Assembly (NCBI GenBank): GCA_964035775.1
Contig: OZ038315.1
Span: 11,678,343 to 11,742,342, forward strand
DNA from: Osedax frankpressi
Taxonomy: Eukaryota; Annelida; Polychaeta; Sabellida; Siboglinidae
Length of the DNA: 64,000 nt
Direction of reading: 5' to 3'
The notes beneath the pieces were generated by a model. That model ran no database searches and had not been told where the DNA came from. It worked only from the letters and a program-made list of their open reading frames with translations. Of this stretch, positions 52,324 to 64,000 are shown piece after piece; position 1 is the first letter of the stretch, and every line of letters starts with the position of its first letter. Position numbers and translations under genes: made by a program.

Positions 52324-55287
52324 AATGAATACTTTAATATTACATTATGTACATTATTTAAATGCAAAATATTCAATATAATAAATGTATTCACAAATTT
52401 TGTGGAATACAACATTTTTATTTAATTTTATTATATTTATAGATTTTTTAATAATTACTATTAATACACCACTTATTATTAATCACTTATCTATTTTAAA
52501 ATCTTATTTATTACCTCATATTTGAAACAAATAATTTTCTCTAACCATTCTCTAACCATCCCAATGCAGGCCTTCAGAAATAGAAACCGGATTTGTTATA
52601 ATAGTTGATAGGAGGCATTCTAGTTGGAATAGTTTAAAACATGTATTGCTACAAATATCTGTTAGTTTGTAATTATAATGAATTATTTTATAAAGAAGAT
52701 TAAATAATAATTTTAGTAATAAAAAATAATCAGAATTAGAACAAAATTATTATAATATCATTTGAATTTAGTAATGCTACATGTATTATATATTAAAACA
52801 GTTTGTTAATTTTTTGTATTAAGAAAATTCAATTGCTAATTGTATATTAAATTTATTGTATTTTATTGTTATAATAATTCATTTAATTATAATATAAAAT
52901 AAATTTAAATGATTTCTCAAAAATTATTTTATTAATAATTAATTCATTGTGTTTATATAAATATAAATAAAATATAATAATAATTAACAATAAATATATT
53001 CTTGAATATATAAAAATGTAATTATATTACATAAGATAATATTACAATAGTATTAATCATTTTTAATTTCTTTATTCTAAGTTAATTTTAATTTATTTCC
53101 TCTATAAATTATCAAAATTTTTGATATTAAATGGATTTTTTTTATGTTTTAACTATTTACTGATATTATATTATATTATTTTCTTATGTTTAAAATATTA
53201 CTTTAATAATTTAATTTATACATCTTAAATGCTATCATAATAATATAGTTGTTATTTTAAAGAAGTATAATTTGGAATATAATAAAATTCTATTAATAAA
53301 ATTAATTTGTATTTTGTAACTAAACTTAATGTAATCAGATTTAATATTAAATATTTGTATTTAACTTAAAATGAAAGTAAATTATTGTAAAACATCCATC
53401 TATAGATGGGTTGATCATAGTTACGTGAACATTATATCTAACATTCCACCTTCTATACCCATTAATCTCCCAGTATCATGTAATGACCACTTTAGCAATA
53501 GTCAATATACCATATTGATCCTGTATTATCTAATAATTGTATCTACATAGTAATTCTTTCCCCCGCTGTATCCAATATAATTACTTAATAGATATATTAT
53601 AATAATAAATTATATGATATTATTAATGTAAATAATTATGTATATATATTAAAGAATTATTTTAGATATATGATATTATAAATATTTGTATGTAAAATAT
53701 ATCATGCATTCACACAACAAACTACATCAATACAATGTTCTTATATATAAAAATACATACAAATAATTTTATTTGCACTGATATTTTTAATTTATATATT
53801 TTATATATGATTTTATATCCTATTTATATATATTTTTGTATTAAAAATATTTAAAAGTAATTTTAGAATTACATTTGTTAATTTATTGTGTATTTATTCT
53901 GGCTCATCTTGCTATGACATACTATGTCATACATTGCATCATTACTATAATGTGCATTACATTTAATAAATATATTCATATTTATATACATATTGACCAT
54001 TTACATAATGTGATACATTTATCATTCTAAGAATAAGTTGGGCATTTAGCCTTGGGCATTGTTTATAATATTACAATGTAATCATTTAATGACCCTCTTA
54101 TGCATTGTTCTTATTATATTAATGTCAATGGTCAACATTTTATTAGTAAATTTCAACATAAAAGTATTGCTATATTAATATTTATTTTATGATATTCTAG
54201 TTTAATATTTAATATTAATATTTATTTTATGATATATCAATATTTATACAAATATAGATAACTATTAATATATACTATATACACACATGTCTATTATATA
54301 TTCAATCATATGTTAGTTTTTATATATTATTTGGGTAATATATATTACCCAAGAAACCAGATGATGTAACTATTATAAATTATTATATAATTATTTTAAA
54401 TAAAATAAAATCATAATATAATTTGAATACAAATAAAATTAATTTTCTCTTTTATTATATAACAAAAAACTAAAATGACCTGGATAATTTCTTTGGTATT
54501 AATTTGTATTATATAACAAAAAACTAAAATGACCTGGATGTTTTTTTTAATTGTCTTTCTGGATTATTACAAAATCATATTTTATGTAATACTTCGATAT
54601 CTAATATGTGAAAAATGTAAGGAATGTAATTATTTGTGTTATCATTACCTATTACTTCTTTGACATTAAGCTAATCTCTGATACCTTTATCAGCTGTAGT
54701 TAGTGCATCATATTCCTATAGTAATCAAATTTAATCAACCAATATTATTATTTACTACCATTTAACTGAACCAGATTATTCCCAGAATGCATTATTGACA
54801 TCTCAATGTTATCTTATTGTAATTATCTCAATTGTCCTGACCCTATTGTCTACTGATTACAATCGATGTACTCGGATTACACTGATCTTTAATGTTGTGA
54901 TTTTTCCACATTACCCTGGATTGTACATGAATCTATCCATAAACTAATTATAATAATGATTCGCAGAAAATATGTTAGATTTTGTCAGGAACCATCATAA
55001 TCTTTATCTATAGTTGTGTAACTACTATGCTCTTAGACATTATACTATCTTCCATAGTCTTTCAAATCCCTGGACATACTGTGCCTGGGAGCACTTCCCA
55101 GGCGTACATATCTTTAGATTCGCTTTAAACCTTTTTCAATATGTCCTTCATCCTTTAACCTCTGACCTCGTAGGAGCACTTCCCCGGCGACGTGCGCGAG
55201 GTGTTGGTAATGAAGCCGACTTCTCTGATGCAAAGAGCATTCCTCGAAATCGGATATCGTATGTTGAAGGATGAACTTCGAGTCAAC
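39229..55287 (+). CDS. MCF2L: Dbl/MCF2L-type RhoGEF, 5' exons with SEC14 domain (partial)
   Basis: Exons 39229-39277, 45750-45833, 51620-51746, 52570-52660 and 55174-55287 join in phase to 155 codons. Exon 1 gives CATLMEYDIISMQ, comparable to vertebrate MCF2L2 LATVITHVDEIMQQ. Exon 2 gives IMDLADVLKLGFGVVTG. Exon 3 gives GKTRQGHPLITFPD and LVSYLTSLP (vertebrate GCPVITFPD, VMTYLTSIP). Exon 4 gives GFVIIVDRRHSSWNSLK (vertebrate GFILVIDRRRDKWTSVK). Exon 5 gives EHFPGDVREVLVMKPT and MQRAFLEIGYR (vertebrate LVLVLRPTGFFQR). These cover much of the lipid-binding SEC14/CRAL-TRIO domain. The rest of SEC14, the spectrin-like part and the DH-PH catalytic core must lie beyond 64000. Exon 1 is the weakest; its frame is open upstream to about 39115 behind an acceptor-like ACTTAG, so the true start could be earlier. 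Confidence 0.85.
39951..40150. other. Assembly gap (200 N)
   Basis: Exactly 200 N bases lie immediately before the 11-bp satellite. A round-number gap at a satellite edge suggests the array is longer than shown and was not spanned. Confidence 0.99.
40200..41452 (+). repeat. 11-bp satellite ACTCACTACAC, left block
   Basis: The array has an 11-bp period (ACTCACTACAC) with clustered variants: CACGCTCACTA, TATACACTCAC, TACGCACTCAC and CTAACTACACG. The variant block around 40710-40870 recurs at 40985-41145; the rare junction ACTATACGCTAACTACACGC is at 40831 and again at 41106, exactly 275 bp (25 units) apart. It lies in intron 1 of the MCF2L-like gene. The open frame over 39876-40853 is an artefact of gap plus repeat. 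Confidence 0.95.
41453..43650 (+). mobile_element. CR1/L2-like LINE, 5'-truncated and inactivated
   Basis: Reverse transcriptase is recognisable in pieces. 41529-42074 has NNYRPISNLSLLSKIFERI. Past an in-frame TAA at 42072 the frame continues QSAYKPYHNTETLLLNL and ILLDLT. Then a 12-base tandem duplication (GCCTTTGACACG twice, near 42201-42223) plus shift breaks the AFDT block. 42388-42930 has GPLLFNIYISDID, the catalytic YADD (TACGCTGACGAC at 42466) and LDYCNSL. 43001-43186 encodes the C-terminal FPQLWNKLQI-type segment. No endonuclease domain precedes it. The 3' end has AATAAA near 43634 and passes into (AC)n. The motifs fit the CR1/L2/Rex group. It sits inside the 11-bp satellite, same strand as the host gene. 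Confidence 0.9.
43655..45735 (+). repeat. 11-bp satellite ACTCACTACAC, right block
   Basis: This continues the 11-bp array on the far side of the LINE, more degenerate than the left block (TACATACTCAC, TATACACTAAC, CAAACTGACTACAGACTCAC). Composite blocks recur, for example TACAAACTGACTACAGACTC at about 43762, 44189, 44297 and 45076. It ends about 15 bases before the acceptor of the exon at 45750. Confidence 0.95.
45834..46470 (+). other. MCF2L-like intron 2, unique AT-rich start
   Basis: About 640 bases after the donor ACAG|GTTGGTG with no exon or repeat of note, leading into the 21-bp array. Confidence 0.75.
46478..51455 (+). repeat. 21-bp array TAGTGTAATATCTACTTACTA (about 237 copies)
   Basis: Nearly 5 kb of TAGTGTAATATCTACTTACT plus A, with AGCTAC, AAAGTG, TTGTG and TAATG variants. 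A long block is duplicated inside it: the rare variant ATCTTCTTAC occurs at 49831 and 50944 in the same context, 1113 bp or 53 units apart. On the minus strand every unit reads GTAAGTAGA, the animal 5' splice-site consensus. It fills most of MCF2L-like intron 2 and ends about 165 bases before the next exon. Confidence 0.97.
51747..52569 (+). other. MCF2L-like intron 3 with small 25-bp array
   Basis: About five degenerate copies of GACTGTCTGATAATATTTAA plus AATTC lie at about 51826-51965. A (TA)n tract lies at about 52273-52321. The remainder is AT-rich. The donor CTCC|GTTAGC is the one that fits the phase of the next exon. Confidence 0.8.
52661..55173 (+). other. MCF2L-like intron 4, AT-rich with a dispersed repeat
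   Basis: 2.5 kb with no further exon supported. It holds the second dispersed-repeat copy (54347-54404), a 22-base perfect palindrome directly before it (54331-54352), and near its 3' end a near-copy of the start of the next exon (55089-55104). Confidence 0.75.
54331..54404 (+). repeat. 22-nt palindrome plus dispersed repeat, copy 2
   Basis: TTGGGTAATATATATTACCC plus AA is a perfect 22-base palindrome. Its right arm runs straight into CCCAAGAAACCAGATGATGTAA, the sequence shared with 2245-2303. Copy 1 lacks the palindrome, so the two are either separate or the palindrome is the end of an element lost in copy 1. Confidence 0.6.
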
Positions 55288-57335
55288 GTAAGTAGAGTTG
55301 GCTGGCTAAGCTGTTATTGGATGTACACAGTACATTGTACAGTGTACAGTGTAGAGTGTACCATGGATACTGGGCATGGTACACTATAAACAGTACTCTG
55401 TACAGTAGGGTAGATCACTTTTTTCTGAATTTACTGGCTCACTCGGCATATAAACTATAAGGCATATACAAATTAATCATATAATTAAAACAAATTATTT
55501 GAAATATTAAGGTAGCGCCAGAAGTCTGAATTTATCGACTTATTACAAATTATAAAGATTTTTAATACAAATTTCCCATTAAAAATGAATAAATACTTAT
55601 TTACTCTATTATTTCCTCCATTTTATGATTCTTTGTTTACACATTAATCTCCATTTTATACTTTATTTACACCAATAATGATGAGTAATCGGCAGCTTCC
55701 AATTTATATATATTTCTATTTAATTTTGTCAATTATCATTATAGATTAAATTATTTCAAAGCTACAAATAAATTTTTAATTTCGAAACTTTAAATAATTT
55801 TACCTACAATAAAATCCTGTAATAAATTAGATGTCAATTATTATTGTAAAAAGTGTAACAAATATAACTAATGTAATAAATTTAACAATATTTTAAGCAC
55901 AAAAAATTTCAAAAATATACAACAAATTATTAAAATTTTATTTTCCTGGAATTTCCTAGTAACAATTAAAAAAAATTAAATATGTTTTTATTTAATAATA
56001 TATCATAAACATCTTTTAGCCAAGGGTGATTTTAAATTATTTTGTATTTGAAATCATATTATAAAATTAGATATACTCGTTTGTTTGGACAATTTCGAGG
56101 CATGTAATCGCATTTTTAAATATACAAACAAAAGAATACAGAAATTAAAATAGAAATTTTATAATTTAAATCAATTTTTAATATAAATTTAATATACTTT
56201 TAATTCATTTTATTTTCTTATATATTAATGACTATTTGATATTATTTTTATAAGATGTATGATTATCATAATTTTGTTCTTATAATTAAGTTCTTACAAT
56301 AAAAAAAATATAAATATTTTTGATAATTATAATTGATTTTTTGTTTTTTTTATCTAATGACATAAATCTATATTTTAAATATAATTTAATAAGAATTTAT
56401 TTAATTATTTATTAAAGTTATTTTACAATAAAATTCTGCTTAATAATCTCATATAAAAAAGTACTTGTCTTTTTTTTTTAAATCAATTGGTCAAAAAAAG
56501 AATTTACACAATGTAATTAGAATCTAACGTTTATTAAAAAATATAATAAATTATCTTACGGAAAGGTAAATATTTAAATCCATGTAAATTAAATGAAATT
56601 ATAATAGTGTTGTATATTTAACTAAAAATGCAGATACTTATTAATAAATATCAGAGGTCATTTAAAAGATATACAATATTCAATTCGTTGTCCATTAGTA
56701 CGTATATATGGTATGAAAGAAATGTATTATTTAAAACCAAAAATATATAATAGCCAATATTTTGCTTACCCTATTTCTAAAAAATGGAACCATTTAAAAT
56801 TAGTTTCTTAGAGTTGATATCTTTACAGCAGAAAGTTACAGAAATCTAATAATACGGAGGTAGTTATCATTCGCAATGATAATTAAATTGTTCACCGTTA
56901 TAAGATTAAAGGCACCACATATTATAATCATACGATGCTTTTACAATGACCTTCACACATTCTCTTTTACAAGTTGTTTTCTGATCCAATTGAACTGTTA
57001 AAACCTGGTTTATAGCCAGAGGTGATTGAGATATTTTAATATATGGAAATATTATGTTTACTTTCGATTTTCGTGGTCAAAGATGAATGGATGATATCCC
57101 CGCAATTACATCAATTTGTTACGTCATATGTGTACTACGATAATAACTACATATGTTACTGTTACTCTACAAAATCAAACTTAAAACTTACCTGTGGAAA
57201 TCTTCAGTTTAAATATAAATATATTTATATTTATTTTAGTCTGAATGCAATCTGATTGAATTATTAATAAAATGCCAAATAAATAATTGCATAGTTTGTA
57301 AAAATGTTCACTGCTGTATCTTAAAACTGCTTCAC
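55288..57335 (+). other. MCF2L-like intron 5 start, AT-rich
   Basis: It begins GTAAGTAG. A short GTACA/GTGTAC-rich patch at about 55320-55410 (TACATTGTACAGTGTACAGT) is full of small inverted repeats. The rest is AT-rich. I looked for the continuation of SEC14 (a vertebrate KVPVIML-like segment) and found none, so the next exon probably lies beyond the following array. Confidence 0.7.
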
Positions 57336-57337
57336 TG

Positions 57338-60300
57338 GTTGGTACACTAGTTGGTACTAGTTAGTACACTAGTTGGTACACTAGTTGGTACACTAGTTGG
57401 TACACTAGTTGGTACACTGGTACACTAGTTAGTACACTAGTTGGTACACTAGTTGGTACACTAGTTGGTACACTAGTTGGTACACTAGTTGGTACACTAG
57501 TTGGTACACTAGTTGGTACACTAGTTGGTACACTAGTTGGTACACTAGTTGGTACACTAGTTGGTACACTGGTACACTAGTTGGTACACTAGTTGGTACA
57601 CTAGTTGGTACACTAGTTGGTACACTAGTTGGTACTAGTTGGTACACTAGTTGGTACACTAGTTGGTACACTAGTTGGTACACTAGTTGGTACACTAGTT
57701 GGTACACTAGTTGGTACACTAGTTAGTACACTAGTTGGTACACTAGTTGGTACACTAGTTGGTACACTGGTACACTAGTTGGTACACTAGTTGGTACAGT
57801 AGTTAGTACACTAGTTGGTACACTAGTTGGTACACTAGTTGGTACACTAGTTGACACTAGTTGGTACACTAGTTGGTACACTGGTTGGTACACTAGTTGG
57901 TACACTAGTTGGTACACTAGTTGGTACACTAGTTGGTACACTAGTTGGTACACTGGTACACTAGTTGGTACACTAGTTGGTACACTAGTTGGTACACTGG
58001 TACACTAGTTGGTACACTAGTTGGTACACTAGTTGGTACACTAGTTGGTACAGTAGTTAGTACACTAGTTGGTACACTAGTTGGTACACTAGTTGGTACA
58101 CTAGTTGACACTAGTTGGTACACTAGTTGGTACTAGTTGGTACACTAGTTGGTACACTAGTTGGTACACTAGTTAGTACACTAGTTGGTACACTAGTTAG
58201 TACACTAGTTGGTACACTAGTTGGTACACTAGTTAGTACACTGGTACACTAGTTGGTACACTAGTTGGTACACTAGTTGGTACACTAGTTGGTACACTAG
58301 TTGGTACACTAGTTGGTACACTAGTTGGTACACTAGTTGGTACACTAGTTGGTACACTAGTTGGTACATTAGTTGGTACACTAGTTGGTACACTAGTTGG
58401 TACACTAGTTGGTACACTAGTTGGTACACTGGTACACTAGTTGGTACACTAGTTAGTACACTAGTTGGTACACTAGTTAGTACACTAGTTGGTACACTAG
58501 TTGGTACACTAGTTAGTACACTGGTTGGTACACTAGTTGGTACACTAGTTGGTACACTAGTTGGTACACTAGTTGGTACACTAGTTGGTACACTAGTTGG
58601 TACACTAGTTGGTACACTAGTTAGTACACTGGTACACTAGTTGGTACACTAGTTGGTACACTAGTTGGTACACTAGTTGGTACACTAGTTGGTACATTAG
58701 TTGGTACACTAGTTGGTACACTAGTTGGTACACTAGTTGGTACACTAGTTGGTACATTAGTTGGTACACTAGTTGGTACACTAGTTGGTACACTAGTTGG
58801 TACACTAGTTGGTACACTAGTTGGTACACTGGTTGGTACACTAGTTGGTACACTAGTTGGTACATTAGTTGGTACACTAGTTAGTACACTAGTTAGTACA
58901 CTAGTTGGTACACTAGTTGGTACACTAGTTGGTACACTAGTTGGTACACTAGTTGGTACACTAGTTGGTACACTAGTTGGTACACTAGTTGGTACACTAG
59001 TTGGTACACTAGTTGGTACATTAGTTGGTACACTAGTTAGTACACTAGTTAGTACATTAGTTGGTACACTAGTTGGTACACTAGTTGGTACACTAGTTGG
59101 TACACTAGTTGGTACATTAGTTGGTACACTAGTTGGTACACTAGTTAGTACACTAGTTGGTACACTAGTTGGTACACTAGTTGGTACACTAGTTGGTACA
59201 CTAGTTGGTACATTAGTTGGTACACTAGTTGGTACACTAGTTAGTACACTAGTTGGTACACTAGTTGGTACACTAGTTGGTACACTAGTTGGTACACTGG
59301 TACACTAGTTGGTACACTAGTTGGTACACTAGTTGGTACACTAGTTGGTACACTAGTTGGTACACTAGTTGGTACACTAGTTGGTACACTAGTTGGTACA
59401 CTAGTTGGTACACTAGTTGGTACACTAGTTGGTACACTAGTTAGTACACTAGTTAGTACACTAGTTAGTACACTAGTTGGTACACTAGTTGGTACACTAG
59501 TTGGTACACTAGTTGGTACACTGGTACACTAGTTGGTACACTAGTTGGTACACTAGTTGGTACACTAGTTGGTACACTAGTTGGTACACTAGTTGGTACA
59601 CTAGTTGGTACACTAGTTGGTACACTAGTTGGTACACTAGTTGGTACACTAGTTGGTACACTAGTTAGTACACTAGTTAGTACACTAGTTAGTACACTAG
59701 TTGGTACACTAGTTGGTACACTGGTACACTAGTTGGTACACTAGTTGGTACACTAGTTGGTACACTAGTTGGTACACTAGTTGGTACATTAGTTGGTACA
59801 CTAGTTGGTACACTGGTACACTAGTTGGTACACTAGTTGGTACACTAGTTGGTACACTAGTTAGTACACTAGTTGGTACACTAGTTGGTACACTGGTTGG
59901 TACACTAGTTGGTACACTAGTTGGTACACTAGTTGGTACACTAGTTGGTACACTAGTTGGTACACTGGTTGGTACACTAGTTGGTACACTAGTTGGTACA
60001 CTAGTTGGTACACTAGTTGGTACACTGGTACACTAGTTGGTACACTAGTTGGTACACTAGTTGGTACACTAGTTGGTACACTAGTTGGTACACTAGTTGG
60101 TACACTAGTTGGTACACTAGTTGGTACACTAGTTGGTACACTAGTTGGTACACTAGTTGGTACACTGGTACACTAGTTGGTACACTAGTTGGTACACTAG
60201 TTGGTACACTAGTTGGTACACTAGTTGGTACACTAGTTGGTACACTAGTTGGTACACTAGTTGGTAGACTAGTTGGTACACTAGTTGGTACACTAGTTGG

Positions 60301-63300
60301 TACACTGGTACACTAGTTGGTACACTAGTTGGTACACTAGTTGGTACACTAGTTGGTACACTAGTTGGTACACTAGTTGGTACACTAGTTGGTACACTAG
60401 TTGGTACACTAGTTGGTACACTAGTTGGTACACTGGTTGGTACACTGGTACACTAGTTGGTACACTAGTTGGTACACTGGTTGATACACTAGTTAGTACA
60501 CTGGTACACTAGTTGGTACACTAGTTAGTACACTAGTTGGTACAGTAGTTGGTACACTAGTTGGTACACTAGTTGGTACACTAGTTGGTACACTAGTTGG
60601 TACACTAGTTGGTACACTAGTTGGTACACTAGTTGGTACACTAGTTGGTACACTAGTTGGTACACTAGTTGGTACACTAGTTGGTACACTGGTTGATACA
60701 CTAGTTAGTACACTGGTACACTAGTTGGTACACTAGTTGGTACACTAGTTGGTACACTAGTTGGTACACTAGTTGGTACACTAGTTGGTACACTAGTTGG
60801 TACACTAGTTGGTACACTGGTACACTAGTTGGTAGACTAGTTGGTACACTAGTTGGTACACTAGTTGGTACACTAGTTGGTACACTAGTTGGTACACTAG
60901 TTGGTACACTAGTTGGTACACTAGTTGGTACACTGGTACACTGGTTGGTACACTGGTACACTAGTTGGTACACTAGTTGGTACAGTGGTTGGTACACTAG
61001 TTGACACTAGTTGGTACACTAGTTGGTACACTAGTTGGTACACTAGTTGGTACACTAGTTGGTACACTAGTTGGTACACTAGTTGGTACACTAGTTGGTA
61101 CACTGGTACACTAGTTGGTACACTAGTTGGTACACTAGTTGGTACACTAGTTGGTACACTAGTTGGTACACTAGTTGGTACACTGGTACACTAGTTGGTA
61201 CACTAGTTGGTACACTAGTTGGTACACTAGTTAGTACACTAGTTGGTACACTGGTACACTAGTTGGTACACTAGTTGGTACACTAGTTGGTACACTAGTT
61301 GGTACACTAGTTGGTACACTAGTTGGTACACTAGTTGGTACACTAGTTGATACACTAGTTGGTACACTAGTTGGTACACTAGTTGGTACACTAGTTGGTA
61401 CACTAGTTGGTACAGTGGTTGGTACACTAGTTGGTACACTAGTTGGTACACTAGTTGGTACACTGGTACACTAGTTGGTACACTAGTTGATACACTAGTT
61501 GGTACACTAGTTGGTACACTAGTTGGTACACTAGTTGGTACACTAGTTGGTACAGTGGTTGGTACACTAGTTGGTACACTAGTTGGTACACTAGTTGGTA
61601 CACTAGTTGGTACACTAGTTGGTACACTAGTTGGTACACTGGTACACTAGTTGATACACTAGTTGGTACACTAGTTGGTACACTGGTACACTAGTTGGTA
61701 CACTAGTTGGTACACTAGTTAGTACACTAGTTGGTACACTAGTTGGTACACTAGTTGGTACACTAGTTGGTACACTAGTTGGTACACTAGTTGGTACACT
61801 AGTTGGTACACTAGTTGGTACACTGGTACACTAGTTGGTACACTAGTTGGTACTAGTTGGTACACTAGTTGGTACACTGGTACACTAGTTGGTACACTAG
61901 TTGGTACACTAGTTGGTACACTAGTTGGTACACTAGTTGGTACACTAGTTGGTACACTAGTTGGTACACTAGTTGGTACACTAGTTGGTACACTAGTTGG
62001 TACACTAGTTGGTACACTAGTTGGTACACTGGTACACTAGTTGGTACACTAGTTGGTACACTAGTTGGTACACTGGTACACTAGTTGGTACACTAGTTGG
62101 TACACTAGTTGGTACACTAGTTGGTACACTAGTTGGTACACTAGTTGGTACACTAGTTGGTACACTAGTTGGTACACTAGTTGGTACACTAGTTGGTACA
62201 CTAGTTGGTACACTAGTTGGTACACTAGTTGGTACACTAGTTGGTACACTAGTTGGTACACTGGTACACTAGTTGGTACACTAGTTGGTACACTAGTTGG
62301 TACACTGGTACACTAGTTGGTACACTAGTTGGTACACTAGTTGGTACACTAGTTGGTACACTAGTTGGTACACTAGTTGGTACACTAGTTGGTACACTAG
62401 TTGGTACACTAGTTGGTACACTAGTTGGTACACTAGTTGGTACACTAGTTGGTACACTAGTTGGTACACTAGTTGGTACACTAGTTGGTACACTAGTTGG
62501 TACACTGGTACACTAGTTGATACACTAGTTGGTACACTAGTTGGTACACTGGTACACTAGTTGGTACACTAGTTGGTACACTAGTTAGTACACTAGTTGG
62601 TACACTAGTTGATACACTAGTTGGTACACTAGTTGGTACACTGGTACACTAGTTGGTACACTAGTTGGTACACTAGTTAGTACACTAGTTGGTACACTAG
62701 TTGGTACACTAGTTGGTACACTAGTTGGTACACTAGTTGGTACACTAGTTGGTACACTAGTTGGTACACTGGTACACTAGTTGGTACACTAGTTGGTACA
62801 CTAGTTGGTACACTAGTTGGTACACTAGTTGGTACACTAGTTGGTACACTAGTTGGTACACTAGTTGGTACACTAGTTGGTACACTAGTTGGTACACTGG
62901 TACACTAGTTGGTACACTAGTTGGTACACTAGTTGGTACACTAGTTGGTACACTAGTTGGTACACTAGTTGGTACACTAGTTAGTACACTAGTTGGTACA
63001 CTAGTTGGTACACTAGTTGGTACACTAGTTGGTACACTAGTTGGTACACTAGTTGGTACACTAGTTGGTACACTAGTTGGTACACTAGTTGATACACTAG
63101 TTGGTACACTAGTTGGTACACTAGTTGGTACACTAGTTGGTACACTAGTTAGTACACTAGTTGGTACACTAGTTAGTACACTAGTTGGTACACTAGTTGG
63201 TACACTAGTTGGTACACTAGTTGGTACACTAGTTAGTACACTAGTTAGTACACTAGTTGGTACACTAGTTGATACACTAGTTGGTACACTAGTTGGTACA

Positions 63301-64000
63301 CTAGTTGGTACACTAGTTGGTACACTAGTTGGTACACTAGTTGGTACACTAGTTGGTACACTAGTTGGTACACTAGTTGGTACACTAGTTGGTACACTAG
63401 TTGGTACACTAGTTGGTACACTAGTTGGTACACTAGTTGGTACACTAGTTAGTACACTAGTTGGTACAGTGGTTGGTACACTAGTTGACACTAGTTGGTA
63501 CACTAGTTGGTACACTAGTTGATACACTAGTTGGTACACTAGTTGGTACACTGGTACACTAGTTGGTACACTAGTTAGTACACTAGTTGGTACACTAGTT
63601 GGTACACTAGTTGGTACAGTGGTTGGTACACTAGTTGACACTAGTTGGTACACTAGTTGGTACACTAGTTGATACACTAGTTGGTACACTAGTTGGTACA
63701 CTAGTTAGTACACTGGTACACTAGTTGATACACTAGTTGGTACACTAGTTGGTACACTGGTACACTAGTTGGTACACTAGTTGGTACACTAGTTGGTACA
63801 CTAGTTGGTACACTAGTTAGTACACTAGTTGGTACACTAGTTAGTACACTAGTTGGTACACTAGTTGGTACACTAGTTGGTACACTAGTTGGTACACTGG
63901 TTGGTACACTAGTTGGTACACTAGTTAGTACACTGGTACACTAGTTGGTACACTAGTTAGTACACTAGTTGGTACACTAGTTGATACACTAGTTGGTACA
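57338..64000 (+). repeat. 12-bp satellite ACTAGTTGGTAC, runs off the window
   Basis: About 6.7 kb (over 500 units) of ACTAGTTGGTAC. A recurrent 8-bp short unit, ACTGGTAC, lacks AGTT and shifts the frame. Point variants are TTAGTAC, TTGATAC, CAGTGG and CATTAG. A higher-order block of 232 bp (18 full plus 2 short units) is repeated, for example starting at 62021 and 62253. The period is divisible by three, so many false open frames of YQLV or GTLV repeats appear on both strands. It is probably in an intron of the MCF2L-like gene. Confidence 0.97.

Noticed and set aside
57429-63701. YQLV / GTLV / SWYT repeat proteins on both strands
   Set aside because: The 12-bp satellite is read in six frames. 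Frames switch at the 8-bp short units, and nothing non-repetitive is included.

Overview
The window is nuclear DNA of an animal, most likely an invertebrate bilaterian. It is AT-rich (roughly 70% by eye). The genes are split into many short, more GC-rich exons with GT..AG junctions, and introns and spacers are filled with tandem arrays. I cannot name the phylum. I placed exons by reading short conserved peptides on both strands and requiring donor, acceptor and codon phase to fit. Family names rest on remembered vertebrate protein sequences, not on a search.

Layout. (1) 249-3281, minus strand: a DNAJC9-type J-domain histone chaperone, first four coding exons, with the 3' end beyond the window start. 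(2) 3282-4300: AT-rich spacer between divergent genes. (3) 4301-24416, plus strand: a complete ECT2 (Rho guanine nucleotide exchange factor of cytokinesis), 21 or 22 coding exons, with BRCT repeats, nuclear localisation patch, DH domain, PH domain and a basic/serine-rich tail. (4) 25400-27799, minus strand: a complete five-exon Tctex-type dynein light chain close to DYNLT2B (TCTEX1D2), tail-to-tail with ECT2. (5) About 27.8-36 kb: AT-rich spacer with one unidentified higher-complexity island and small arrays. (6) 36.1-37.4 kb: exon-like, GC-richer pieces of an unrecognised gene. (7) 39229-55287, plus strand: the 5' exons of a Dbl/MCF2L-type RhoGEF covering much of its SEC14 domain. They are separated by an assembly gap, an 11-bp satellite holding a CR1/L2-like LINE fragment, and a 5-kb 21-bp array. 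(8) About 57.3 kb to the end: a 12-bp satellite that leaves the window.

Most long open frames here are not genes. They are tandem repeats whose unit lacks stops (5.4-7.5, 11.5-13.0, 16.2-18.7, 37.4-37.8, 39.9-40.9 and 57.4-64 kb).

The genes serve basic cell functions: histone supply (DNAJC9), RhoA activation at the division plane (ECT2), dynein-2 ciliary transport (DYNLT2B) and Rho/Cdc42 signalling (MCF2L-like). The most unusual feature is that many intronic arrays sit directly against a splice site, and some units copy donor- or acceptor-like sequence. ECT2, the MCF2L family and DYNLT2B are also all on the long arm of human chromosome 3, which suggests retained ancient linkage. I found no microbial-type system, CRISPR array or RNA gene.
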